The translations under genes and the position numbers were made by a program. Source: Odoribacter sp. AF15-53 (lineage in GTDB: Bacteria; Bacteroidota; Bacteroidia; Bacteroidales; Marinifilaceae). From it: a stretch of 64,000 bases of DNA. Of the stretch, positions 9,041 to 16,877 are shown one piece after another. Under the pieces are notes generated by a model, which saw only the letters and a program-made list of their open reading frames with translations, was not told the DNA's origin and searched no databases. Numbering within the stretch: position 1 is the stretch's first letter; each line of letters begins with the position of its first letter. The stretch spans positions 124,001 through 188,000 of the forward strand of contig NZ_QUHC01000007.1 of assembly GCF_003479425.1 (NCBI RefSeq), read 5' to 3'.

Positions 9041-9062
9041 AATTTGTACCAAATTTGTACCA
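9041..9062. promoter_or_regulatory. Perfect 11-bp tandem repeat, candidate response-regulator operator
   Basis: AATTTGTACCA occurs twice head to tail (9041-9051 and 9052-9062). OmpR/PhoB-family regulators typically bind two direct half-sites about one helical turn (10-11 bp) apart, and such a regulator is encoded at 10552-11253. The repeat sits upstream of and overlapping the -33 region of the NVEALA promoter, where an activator would bind, and ~66 bases upstream of the kinase -7 box. Binding is inferred. Confidence 0.5.
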
Positions 9063-9127
9063 ATTTTTAGTTAATAGACGTTAATGTTTTTGAGCGATTT
9101 TATATGTGAAATAGAGAATAATTTCTA

Positions 9128-9135
9128 TATTTTTG
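9128..9135 (+). promoter_or_regulatory. -7 promoter box for the kinase-regulator operon
   Basis: TATTTTTG matches TAnnTTTG and lies 24 bases before the preferred kinase start at 9160. No -33 element at normal spacing was recognised, which fits an activated promoter. Confidence 0.45.
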
Positions 9136-9159
9136 CGTGGATTTATAAAACTGTGGTAT

Positions 9160-10533
9160 ATGAATAGAAAGATTTATATTGTTTGGGGTGTCGTGATTTT
9201 TGCTATACTCTGCTTACTGATATTTCAACGGTTCTGGCTAAATCGAACGATTGAATTCAAGAAAGTAGAATATTTGAATTTGGTAAATAATACGTTGTTG
9301 GAGATTGTGGAATCTGATTTTGAAGAGTATATAATGCGTAATCAGGCAAAAGGAGAGAATCCTGTTATTATAAGTGTGAATTCAAATGAAAGTCTTGTGA
9401 AGTTTGTTTTGAAGGGAGATACAACAGTTCTTAACTATGATAAGGATTACGGATATTCGAGTATTCCACGTAAAGTCTGTTATGATTTAATAAAAGAGCA
9501 GGCAACAGAAAATATTCTCATGTTAGATAGTATTTGTACATCAATCTTTGATCGTAAGGGGATAAAAGAAGAATATATATTAGAACTGATAAATACTGAG
9601 AGTGGTGAAATTCTCGCTTCTACCGAAAAGAGTTCTTCTAAAATTAAACGGCGTCTTGTTTCACGTGTAGTAGAATTGGGACTGAATAGTCATCATGGCG
9701 TGATTGTTTATTTTGACACTCCTTATAAGGCATTTTTCCGAGATATGACCGGAGCTCTAGTTAGTTCTTTCCTTTTATTGGGCTTGTTGTTTTTCTGCTT
9801 ATATTATCAGATTAAGACGATCGTTGCTCAATATCGTGAATCTAAAATTCGTGAAGAATTCATGAGTAGTTTGGTTCACGAGTTAAAATTACCTTTAGCC
9901 ACGGTGCAGAATGCCGTAACGAGCGTGAAATCGAATGGTGTTGAAAATTTAAAGGAAGAGCAACTTAAGTATTTAGATATCACGTATGAACGGACTGATA
10001 TCTTGAATAAAACTGTTCATAAATTATTATCTGTTTGGAAACAAGGTTTTAAAATATCATGGAATAAATTAAATTTGCGCGTAACTATTGATTCACTTGT
10101 CGCTTTATTTGATCCCGTGTTGATCGGGAAGAACGTGACAATAAAGGTCAATTATCAATTGAGTGTTGACGTGATTGAAGCTGATGATATGCATTTCCCG
10201 AATGCGATAAGCAATTTGATCGAAAACGCGATTAAGTATTCGGGAGATCCGGCTGAAGTCGAAATTGAATGCAAGGAGGTCGAGGGGATGGTCGCTATCG
10301 CGGTTAAAGATAACGGGATCGGTATTCCCAAGAAATTTCAAGAGAAGATTTTCGACCGTTATTTCAGGGTGCAGCGCGTTCGTTCGACAGATGTACACAG
10401 TTTCGGGTTAGGGTTAAGTTACGTGAAACAAGTCATTGAGGCTCACGAGGGAGTGATCCGGTTAAAGAGCGAGGTGGGAGAGGGTACTACTTTTACCGTG
10501 ATGATTCCTTTGATTAAAGATGAAAACAATTAA
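9160..10533 (+). CDS. Sensor histidine kinase
   Basis: I prefer the ATG at 9160 to an in-frame TTG at 9133. Membrane segment 1 is near residues 5-23 ('IYIVWGVVIFAILCLLIF') and segment 2 near 198-216. Between them is a ~170-residue periplasmic sensor region with no recognised domain. The dimerisation/phosphoacceptor helix contains MSSLVHELKLPLATV with the phosphorylatable His at ~240 (LPL instead of the more common TPL). The ATPase domain has an N box ('NAISNLIENAIKYSG'), G1 'VKDNGIGIPKKFQEKIFDRY' and G2 'GLGLSYV'. The response regulator follows 18 bases later. The divergent NVEALA/propeller operon is the obvious candidate target or signal source. Confidence 0.93.
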   Translation: MNRKIYIVWGVVIFAILCLLIFQRFWLNRTIEFKKVEYLNLVNNTLLEIVESDFEEYIMRNQAKGENPVIISVNSNESLVKFVLKGDTTVLNYDKDYGYSSIPRKVCYDLIKEQATENILMLDSICTSIFDRKGIKEEYILELINTESGEILASTEKSSSKIKRRLVSRVVELGLNSHHGVIVYFDTPYKAFFRDMTGALVSSFLLLGLLFFCLYYQIKTIVAQYRESKIREEFMSSLVHELKLPLATVQNAVTSVKSNGVENLKEEQLKYLDITYERTDILNKTVHKLLSVWKQGFKISWNKLNLRVTIDSLVALFDPVLIGKNVTIKVNYQLSVDVIEADDMHFPNAISNLIENAIKYSGDPAEVEIECKEVEGMVAIAVKDNGIGIPKKFQEKIFDRYFRVQRVRSTDVHSFGLGLSYVKQVIEAHEGVIRLKSEVGEGTTFTVMIPLIKDENN

Positions 10534-10551
10534 CAGTAGACGAACGGGAAG

Positions 10552-11253
10552 ATGATTAAAATTTTGTACGCGGAAGATGATGCCATACAGGCGAAGATGT
10601 GTATTGACTATTTGGAAAAGGCCGGATATCAGGTTTTCCACGCGGCCGATGGAGCGCAAGCGTTGAGCTTGTACCAGAAGGAATCTCCTGATTTGATATT
10701 GATGGACGTGGTTATGCCTCAAATGACCGGGTTCGAGGTGGCTAAAATTATTCGCCGGGAAAACGTGTCGATTCCCATCTTGTTTATCAGTTCCTTGCCG
10801 GGAGGTCAGTGTGCTATCGACGGTTTCCACTCTGGGGCCGACGATTACATTCGGAAAGAAGTTCTTCTGGAAGAGGTTGTTCTACGAATAGAACGCTGCT
10901 TGAAAAACGTTGAACCGCAAAAGGACGAGATGGATTTTCTGGTAATTACCGATGGCGTGTGGTTCGATCCTGTACGTCGTAACCTGACGAAAGACAATGA
11001 AGTCTACCAGTTGACTCCCATAGAAGCGAGAATCTTGAAAGCGCTGTGCGTGAATAAAAATCAATTTTTAGATAAGGAGTATCTATTGCGTGAGGGGTGG
11101 GGAAACGGTTTTGAAGAATCGTATCGTTATCTGGATAAAGTGATTTCCCGGTTAAGAAAATATTTCCCCAAGAACGCCGAGGCCGCCATTCTTACCTCGT
11201 GGGGAAAAGGCTTCGGGTTGATAATCAAGAAAAAGAAGAAAAAAGGGGCGTGA
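10552..11253 (+). CDS. OmpR/PhoB-family response regulator
   Basis: The receiver domain occupies residues 1-120, with the acidic pair 'YAEDD' near the start, phosphoacceptor Asp52 in 'DLILMDVVMP', Ser79/Ser80 in 'LFISS' and the conserved Lys in 'DDYIRKE'. Residues ~130-228 are a winged-helix trans_reg_C domain ('YQLTPIEARILKALC', 'SYRYLDKVISRLRKYF', 'SWGKGFGLII'). The receiver is therefore coupled to a DNA-binding output expected to recognise tandem direct repeats. It is co-transcribed with the kinase and convergent with the amidase gene, with only 8 bases between stop codons. It is likely phosphorylated by the upstream kinase and binds the 9041-9062 repeat. Confidence 0.94.
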   Translation: MIKILYAEDDAIQAKMCIDYLEKAGYQVFHAADGAQALSLYQKESPDLILMDVVMPQMTGFEVAKIIRRENVSIPILFISSLPGGQCAIDGFHSGADDYIRKEVLLEEVVLRIERCLKNVEPQKDEMDFLVITDGVWFDPVRRNLTKDNEVYQLTPIEARILKALCVNKNQFLDKEYLLREGWGNGFEESYRYLDKVISRLRKYFPKNAEAAILTSWGKGFGLIIKKKKKKGA

Positions 11254-11261
11254 AGTAACGA

Positions 11262-12236
11262 TTATTTCTTCGAATAACTCTTGTAATCCTCGATAAGACC
11301 CTCGCACATCCAGTTGGCAAGGGCTTGGCGGTTGTCTTTCAGGAGGAAGCGTTGTTGGTCCCGGCTGTTTTGGATGTTGCCCAGTTCGACGAAGACGGCG
11401 ACTGGGTGGGTTTGCTTGATGACGTACAGGTCACGGGGAGAGACTGTGCCCGAGAAACCCCGGAGGGGTTGGTGTTTGTCGTATTTGCGGTTGAATACTT
11501 CCTGTAGGGTGTGGGCGAGGTGTTTGCCCTTGGTGCTACTCTCGTAGTGGTAGAAGAACACGTCGATTTGCTTGCTTTCGCTCCGGCTATCGAGGTGGAT
11601 GAAGAGGGCACGGCGGTAGGGTTCCTTGTCTTTTTTGAATAGCTCGTTGATTTTATCGCTACGTTGCTGCAGACGCTTGATCTGGTTGAGGGGGATCGGT
11701 TGCCCCATGCAAGTTTCCCGGTCGCTGACGGCAAGGAATTTGTCGTCCCGGATACCGTCCTTCGCGTCTTGGATGATGATGTGTACTTTCGCTCCTTTCG
11801 ACAGTAGGTTGCGGGCCAGTCGGAGCATGATGTCATAGGCGTACTCGTCCTCGTGCAGCGGGTGACCTTGGAGTTCACCGATAGCTCCCGGGTCGGGGCC
11901 ACCGTGACCGCTCACGAGGTAGAAGCATGCCCCGTTCAGTTCGTCGGAATCAATGGCGTATTTGGCCTGTTGTTCCCCGAAAAGAGGTTCGTACCCCTCG
12001 TTGTTCACGGGGGGAAGGGTATAAGTGACGCCTAGTTTGAGGTTGTTGTTCTTGTCTAGTTTACTCTGATTCAGTTCGATGAATTTATCCATGTGGAATG
12101 GTTTCGTGCGGTTGAAACGTTTTAGGAATTGCAGTACGCCTTCTCCCTTGTTTGGTTTGGCTGTTTCCTGGGCGGAAATGGGAAGTGCGAACAGAACGAG
12201 GAGTAGAATCGTGTATAAAGCGAGCAAGTGTTTCAT
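11262..12236 (-). CDS. N-acetylmuramoyl-L-alanine amidase (Amidase_3 family)
   Basis: A signal peptide (MKHLLALYTILLLVLFALPI, ending near 'SAQE') directs export. The catalytic domain begins at 'FYLVSGHGGPDPGAIGELQG', where His is the first zinc ligand. 'LHEDEYAYDIMLRLARNLL' gives the Glu ligand, 'ALFIHLDSRSE' the second His, and 'VFVELGNIQN' the catalytic Glu. All four family residues are present, so it should cleave the stem peptide from MurNAc in the periplasm. The ~90 residues before the catalytic domain are unusual and of unknown role. A -7 promoter box lies 17 bases upstream of the start. Confidence 0.88.
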   Translation of the reverse strand: MKHLLALYTILLLVLFALPISAQETAKPNKGEGVLQFLKRFNRTKPFHMDKFIELNQSKLDKNNNLKLGVTYTLPPVNNEGYEPLFGEQQAKYAIDSDELNGACFYLVSGHGGPDPGAIGELQGHPLHEDEYAYDIMLRLARNLLSKGAKVHIIIQDAKDGIRDDKFLAVSDRETCMGQPIPLNQIKRLQQRSDKINELFKKDKEPYRRALFIHLDSRSESKQIDVFFYHYESSTKGKHLAHTLQEVFNRKYDKHQPLRGFSGTVSPRDLYVIKQTHPVAVFVELGNIQNSRDQQRFLLKDNRQALANWMCEGLIEDYKSYSKK

Positions 12237-12252
12237 TGACTAAATTTTGTGA

Positions 12253-12260
12253 CAAAGATA
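12253..12260 (-). promoter_or_regulatory. -7 promoter box for the amidase gene
   Basis: The minus strand reads TATCTTTG, matching TAnnTTTG, 17 bases before the amidase start codon. Confidence 0.5.
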
Positions 12261-12291
12261 GGGATTAAGTTTATAAAGTCCATGACGGAGA

Positions 12292-12305
12292 AATTTAGAA
12301 TTTAG
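12292..12305. repeat. AATTTAG 7-bp tandem repeat, two copies
   Basis: Two perfect head-to-tail copies of AATTTAG in the divergent region between the amidase and NigD-like genes. The same heptamer recurs three times at 28306-28326, so it is a dispersed low-complexity motif of this genome. Confidence 0.6.
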
Positions 12306-12481
12306 AATAAAAAAGTACTGGCCTTGTATGGTGGGGATTTAAAATTGATAAACTTTTGCGGGTGCTTTGTTTTTTGGTTCTGAATAGATTGAAATGAATT
12401 TTAAAAAAAGCAATAATATTGACCGATGACGCAACTTTTTAAAAATATAAGCATCCTATAAGTGTATTAAAAAAAACAGCT

Positions 12482-13348
12482 ATGAGAAATAAAACATGGA
12501 AATTTGCACTTATTTGTTCGTTGATCGTGATGGCTTTTACGGCTTGTGACGATGATGACGAATATTATTACGTGGGCGGTGGAAGCTCATGGATTAGTTA
12601 TGGTAACCTCGAAAAAATTGATAACGGGACCCGTTCTAAATTTGCTATTCGCCGGGATGATGGCAGTCGGTTGATCGTGACGGAAGGGTTACCGATTAAT
12701 TTTGACGAGGCCACGGATGATCTTCGGGTGTACGCGAACTACTCTATCGTGGGAAGCGAGCGGGACGAGACCGGGTTGGAAGGCCGGATGAACTATTACA
12801 TTCGTCTTTACCGGCTTCGTGACGTGTTGACGAAAGATCCCGTGAAGCAATCCTTTATAAACGAGGATGAGGAACAACGGCAAGACAGCATTGGTAATGA
12901 TCCGATTAACGTTCGGGAAGCGTGGTTCGGTGGTAGATACCTGAATGTCGAGTTTAATATTCCAGTAACATCGGACTCGAAAGTTCAACATTTTATCAAT
13001 CTGGTACAGGATGATGTGGTGGCTCACAATGACACTGTTTACGTGACTTTGCGTCATAATGCTTACGGTGAAAAACCTGACACGGGTAACGATCGCGGGA
13101 ATTACTTCTGGGCTCGGGGACAGGTTTCTTTCGATCTGACTTCCATCGTACCCGAGGGACAAAAGTCAGTTCCGGTGAAATTAATCTGGACCGAGTACGA
13201 AAAGAATTTCTCGGGAACGATCACGCGTGAGGATAGCGGGACTTACACGTTGTCCGGTACGAGCGAGGCGGAAGCAGATAAAGGATTGAACCAAGATAAC
13301 AGTAAGATGGTTGAGAGCGAGAAAGAGGCGAATTGCGAGGTGAAGTAA
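12482..13348 (+). CDS. NigD-like lipoprotein
   Basis: The signal peptide ends in a lipobox (VMAFTAC, Cys21) followed by an acidic stretch (DDDDEYYY), typical of outer-membrane-directed Bacteroidota lipoproteins. The 'WISYGNLEKIDNGTRSKFAI' and 'RRDDGSRLIVTEGLPINF' blocks, 'RVYANYSIVG' and 'LNVEFNIP' are characteristic of the NigD-like family, named for a bacteriocin-associated protein of Prevotella; most members have no bacteriocin link and no known activity. It is 288 residues, ~50 longer than usual, because of a polar tail ('TSEAEADKGLNQDNSKMVES'). It appears monocistronic and ends before a clear terminator. Confidence 0.82.
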   Translation: MRNKTWKFALICSLIVMAFTACDDDDEYYYVGGGSSWISYGNLEKIDNGTRSKFAIRRDDGSRLIVTEGLPINFDEATDDLRVYANYSIVGSERDETGLEGRMNYYIRLYRLRDVLTKDPVKQSFINEDEEQRQDSIGNDPINVREAWFGGRYLNVEFNIPVTSDSKVQHFINLVQDDVVAHNDTVYVTLRHNAYGEKPDTGNDRGNYFWARGQVSFDLTSIVPEGQKSVPVKLIWTEYEKNFSGTITREDSGTYTLSGTSEAEADKGLNQDNSKMVESEKEANCEVK

Positions 13349-13398
13349 AGAATATACGACTTTCCTCGTGTACGGGAAATAGGGGAAAGTAGGTATAT

Positions 13399-13431
13399 AA
13401 AAGGGAGACCACGGGTAAGGGTCTCCCTTTT
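13399..13431 (+). terminator. Intrinsic terminator after the NigD-like gene
   Basis: A perfect 12-bp stem pairs 13399-13410 with 13420-13431 around a 9-base loop; its 3' arm ends in TTTT followed by GCTATTT. It lies 50 bases beyond the stop codon. Confidence 0.8.
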
Positions 13432-13531
13432 GCTATTTATGAGGAGTATTTTCGCCGGACTCTAATCGGTGTTCCACCTGTATGTTGATAATATGCCGGG
13501 GAAAAATTAGGGATAAGTGTACGCACCACAT

Positions 13532-13575
13532 CGGCAACTTATCGGTAACTTATCGGCAACTTATCGTTAACTTAC
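13532..13575. repeat. 11-bp tandem repeat array (four near-identical units)
   Basis: CGGCAACTTAT, CGGTAACTTAT, CGGCAACTTAT and CGTTAACTTAC lie head to tail in the 461-base convergent gap between the NigD-like and TonB receptor genes. The rest of the gap, apart from the two terminators, shows nothing else I can identify. The 11-bp period cannot be a codon repeat. Related arrays occur at 28499-28542 and 60787-60973. Confidence 0.85.
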
Positions 13576-13738
13576 ACTTGGGACTGGGTCGCAAGTGCTG
13601 ATATATAGGAGAATAACCTCTTGGAGAGAGAAAGTAGTGTTTAAAAATGTTAATACGAGAGCTATGAGGGAGGTGATTGGGAGGTGGCGGGGTTTGTTTA
13701 AGAAAAATGGTTTCGTGCAACTTTTACTATAAAAGAGT

Positions 13739-13774
13739 GAGGGGCTTAAAAGTTTGAAATACTTTTGGCCCCTC
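13739..13774 (-). terminator. Intrinsic terminator after the TonB receptor gene
   Basis: Arms 13739-13753 and 13761-13774 pair as a GC-rich base plus an AAAAGT/ACTTTT upper stem with one small internal mismatch. On the minus strand it is followed by CACTCTTTTAT. It is 36 bases past the receptor stop. Confidence 0.65.
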
Positions 13775-13809
13775 TCTCGGTTAGAAGTGAAATCTTGATA
13801 CTGTATTTT

Positions 13810-16113
13810 TTAGAATATACCGAATTTTATCCCGGCAAAATAAGTTCTGGGTAAGCCCGGACCGTAGATATAACCGGAATCCCGGAATTCTCCTTTATCA
13901 AAATCATTCTGGTAGCAGTCGAACACGTTTTGCACGCCCGCGTTGACTTGTATCGTGTAGCCGTTGCGGACTTTGATGTCGTAGGCGAGTTTTAACGTGG
14001 CGTCAAAGAAGGAATCAGTTTTCTTCAGCACGTCCTTTTCTATATACCCGGCCGAGTGCCCGACGTACATGGGACCGGTGTAAGTTCCGGAGAGTGCCGT
14101 CGAGAAGTTTTTGAAAGGGAGCAGGTTCAGCGTGACGTACCCGTATTCGTCGGGCGAACGCAATAGTTTGCGACAGGCTGCCACGTCCGGGTCTTTGCTC
14201 CAGGCCACGGGTTCATCGTATTTGCTACTTTGCAGGGTAGCCCCGAATTGGAGTTGCACGGATTTGTGCGGTGCGATTTTTCCCTCTAGGTTGAACCCCT
14301 TGACCACGGCATCCGAACCGTTGCGGCGTTCCAGTATTTTGTTCTCGTCGTCCGATTCGATTTCTTCCAGCACGAACGGGTTGTGTAGGCTCGTGTAGAA
14401 GCCTTCTAGCAAGAGGTTGATTTGCACGGGGCCCCAGGTGGTGTAGTAATCCACGGATGCGCTATAACTGCGGGAACGTTCGGTTTTCAGGTTTTCAGCC
14501 ACTTGTATCAGTGTGACTTCCCCCCCGACGGCCGCCACGTGAAGGTCTTCGTCATACGTCTGCGGAGCTCGGAATCCCTCGGAATAACTTGCCCGCAAGC
14601 TGAGATCGGCGATCGGGTTGTAACGAATGTTCAAACGGGGACTGAATATCGGGTCATCAAGTTGTGAATTCTTGTCCAGACGTCCGCCCAGCAAGAAGCT
14701 GAAACGTGCGGTTTTCCATTCGTTCTGGAGGTAGGCGCTGTACACGGATACTTCCTGGTTGATTTCCCGGTGATATCCCAGCATGAGATCGTTCAGTTTG
14801 TTGTAGGAATACTCGACTCCCGCGGTGAGAGAGGAGGGCAAGAAGAGGAAGTTGTCGAAGTCGTGGGAGTATTGGGCCCCGCCAACGACGGTGAAGTCCG
14901 TGGTTTTTCCGTAGGCGTTCGTGTCCCGTCCGGCACCATAGTAAGATTCCCGCCCGATGTTTTGTAGGGAGGTGTACACGTTCAAGCGATGTTTATAATC
15001 CTTTGACGAGAGGGTGTAGTTCAGGCTCCCGCCGTGGATGTTGTGGTCGGCTTGTTCGGCAACATCGGCTTCGTGTGGAGGACGGTCGAAATTGTTTCCT
15101 CCGCGACGGAATTCCTTGATGTGGTGGTATTCCAGCGTGAATTTACTGAAATGAGTCGGTTTGTAATAGGTTTTGAATCCGAGCGTGGTGCTGTTTATTT
15201 TTCCTAGTTCGGAGAATCCGTCGTCATCGTGATCATAGGGTTGGCGATCCCGTACCATTCCGAACAGGTAGATCCCGGCATCGCGTTGATCGTTGACGAT
15301 CGCCCCGTTGAAGGAGGTGACGTTATCGAAACTTTCACCATCTATCGCGGAGAGGGTATGTCCTACTTGGAAGAAATTGTATAAAGGGTCTTTCGTGATG
15401 ATGTTAACTGTTCCCGCAATCGCATTGGCTCCGAAGAGCGCGGAACCTCCGCCTCGTAAGATTTCAACTCGCTCGACCATGTTGGCGGGGATTTGTTCCA
15501 GCCCGTAGACCCCGGCGAGGGAACTACACATGGGGCGACTGTCGATCAGGATCTGGGAGTAAGGGCCGTCCAGCCCGTTGATGCGTACTTGTTGAAAACC
15601 GCAGTTCTGGCAGTTGTTTTCTACCCGTAATCCCGGCTGGAAGTTTAATCCCTGGGAGAGGCACACGGAGTTTGTGTTTTCGAATACTTTGGGTGATAGT
15701 ACGTTGACGATTACCGGGGCTTCTCGTCGGTCGGTCTCGTTCCGGTTGGCGGTGACCACGGCTCCGTCAAGCATGACGGCATCCTCGCTGACCTCAAAGT
15801 TGATTTCCTGGGTTTTCCCTTTGGTAATCAAGACTTCTTTTTCAACGCTTTTGTAGCCCACGCCTTGCACGCGTAACGTGTATTTTCCCACGGGTAGGTT
15901 TTTCAAGAAGAAGTGTCCGGTTTCGTCGGTTGCGGTGCCGATATTGGTTCCTTTTAACAGGATGGTCATGAAAGGGAGATGTTCCCCGGTTTCCTTTAAT
16001 ATGATGTGTCCGGTGATATGAGCATCGGTTGTTTTTTTTACGGTATTTTCCTCGTCTGCCCGGCTGTAAAGGGCGGGTAGAAGTAATATAATAAGCGTAA
16101 GTAAGTTTTTCAT
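13810..16113 (-). CDS. TonB-dependent receptor (FepA/CirA-like) with carboxypeptidase-regulatory-like N domain
   Basis: I choose the ATG at 16113 because it gives a signal peptide (MKNLLTLIILLLPALYSRAD); a longer in-frame extension to 16269 is polar and lacks one. Residues ~30-110 are a CarboxypepD_reg-like beta domain ('GHIILKETGEHLPFMTILLK'). The plug follows ('VVTANRNETDRREAPVIVNV', 'VRINGLDGPYSQILID', 'VERVEILRGGGSALFGANAI') and then a 22-strand-type barrel ending in 'RTYFAGIKFGIF'. The plug has a CxxC pair (NCQNCGF). It is not a SusC protein and has no SusD partner. A metal complex, siderophore or cobalamin-like ligand is likely. The upstream His-rich membrane protein supports a metal, but this is inference. 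Confidence 0.9.
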   Translation of the reverse strand: MKNLLTLIILLLPALYSRADEENTVKKTTDAHITGHIILKETGEHLPFMTILLKGTNIGTATDETGHFFLKNLPVGKYTLRVQGVGYKSVEKEVLITKGKTQEINFEVSEDAVMLDGAVVTANRNETDRREAPVIVNVLSPKVFENTNSVCLSQGLNFQPGLRVENNCQNCGFQQVRINGLDGPYSQILIDSRPMCSSLAGVYGLEQIPANMVERVEILRGGGSALFGANAIAGTVNIITKDPLYNFFQVGHTLSAIDGESFDNVTSFNGAIVNDQRDAGIYLFGMVRDRQPYDHDDDGFSELGKINSTTLGFKTYYKPTHFSKFTLEYHHIKEFRRGGNNFDRPPHEADVAEQADHNIHGGSLNYTLSSKDYKHRLNVYTSLQNIGRESYYGAGRDTNAYGKTTDFTVVGGAQYSHDFDNFLFLPSSLTAGVEYSYNKLNDLMLGYHREINQEVSVYSAYLQNEWKTARFSFLLGGRLDKNSQLDDPIFSPRLNIRYNPIADLSLRASYSEGFRAPQTYDEDLHVAAVGGEVTLIQVAENLKTERSRSYSASVDYYTTWGPVQINLLLEGFYTSLHNPFVLEEIESDDENKILERRNGSDAVVKGFNLEGKIAPHKSVQLQFGATLQSSKYDEPVAWSKDPDVAACRKLLRSPDEYGYVTLNLLPFKNFSTALSGTYTGPMYVGHSAGYIEKDVLKKTDSFFDATLKLAYDIKVRNGYTIQVNAGVQNVFDCYQNDFDKGEFRDSGYIYGPGLPRTYFAGIKFGIF

Positions 16114-16143
16114 TCGCACGTAATTGTTTGTCGCCTTCGGCGA

Positions 16144-16175
16144 GTTGCAGGTTACAGGTTTGCAGGTTGCAAGTT
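16144..16175. repeat. Short degenerate tandem repeat (TGCAGGTT-like)
   Basis: Four adjacent 7-8 base units resembling TGCAGGTT (TGCAGGTT, ACAGGTT, TGCAGGTT, GCAAGTTG) lie just upstream of the TonB receptor start, within the transcribed leader or promoter region. No riboswitch fold is evident. Confidence 0.5.
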
Positions 16176-16330
16176 GTTCCTGCGCATCCGATATGGCGTT
16201 TGGTTTATTTTTATAAAATGAACACACAAATTTGCCAGACTGAATTTTTTGTTCAGCGGATAGGTGCATGATACGTCCTTCACCCTTGTTTATGGGGTGT
16301 ATATTGTGAAATTCTAGTCTGTGATGATAA

Positions 16331-16693
16331 TTATGCGTAAATGGGAGGAGCCCGTAACAGGCTTAGGGTGAATGTTTGTCTGTCGGGGGCTTCTACACGG
16401 CTCTTGACATGATAGTGTCTTTTGGCAACAAAGAACGGAATCGAGATGGCAAGAGCCACGCTGACGAGCGTGATGAAGTTACTCAATTGGGCAATCAAGG
16501 TCAATTCTTTGGTTGTGTGCGTGTGATTGGCATTCCCGTCCGAATCGGAGCCTCCGCAGAAAAAGTGGGAGTGAACGATCGTTACCCCGTTAACCACGTG
16601 ATAGTGTGAGAAAAATGTGATACTCCCGTAGTAGCTCAAGAATAGAGCTAGTAAGAATAAGTGTATCAATTTATTTACATTTTCTCGACGCAT
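16331..16693 (-). CDS. Small histidine-rich membrane protein, possible metal-related role
   Basis: A 120-residue protein with two hydrophobic segments: residues ~10-30 ('LIHLFLLALFLSYYGSITFF') and ~70-92 ('FITLVSVALAISIPFFVAKR'). Between them lies an extracytoplasmic loop rich in His and Cys ('SHYHVVNGVTIVHSHFFCGG', then 'NANHTHTTKEL'), well suited to bind a transition metal. I do not recognise a named domain. It precedes the TonB receptor on the same strand with a 217-base gap and its own -7 box, so a joint role in metal or metallophore uptake is a reasonable hypothesis, not shown. Confidence 0.7.
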   Translation of the reverse strand: MRRENVNKLIHLFLLALFLSYYGSITFFSHYHVVNGVTIVHSHFFCGGSDSDGNANHTHTTKELTLIAQLSNFITLVSVALAISIPFFVAKRHYHVKSRVEAPDRQTFTLSLLRAPPIYA

Positions 16694-16711
16694 ACATTAG
16701 TTTTAGTTTTA

Positions 16712-16719
16712 CAAATGTA
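16712..16719 (-). promoter_or_regulatory. -7 promoter box for the His-rich membrane protein
   Basis: The minus strand reads TACATTTG (TAnnTTTG) 18 bases upstream of the start codon at 16693. Confidence 0.5.
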
Positions 16720-16877
16720 GACGATTTCTAAATAGTGCGATGATTTATTCTCTTAAATATTTATTAAATTTAGGAATGTATGCGATCTTCCCGGTTTGAA
16801 TTGTTCGGAAATTCCGAATAGTTGCTTTTTGTTGATTCGTCTTTTGGGATAGTTGAAAGTCTTAATAAAAGGACTAA

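Noticed and set aside
11339..11902. 187-codon minus-strand ORF overlapping the amidase gene in another frame
   Set aside because: The sequence is Ser/Thr/Arg-rich shadow coding; the amidase frame has signal peptide, zinc ligands and full domain.
12482..13348. Bacteriocin (nigrescin-like) locus suggested by the NigD name
   Set aside because: No nigA-C-like genes or small bacteriocin precursor are adjacent; NigD-like lipoproteins are widespread without bacteriocins.
13532..13575. CRISPR-like array from short repeats
   Set aside because: Units are 11 bp, contiguous without spacers, and there are no cas genes.
16114..16330. Possible cobalamin riboswitch upstream of the TonB receptor
   Set aside because: No B12-box-like conserved sequence or multi-stem fold was seen; only a short tandem repeat is present.
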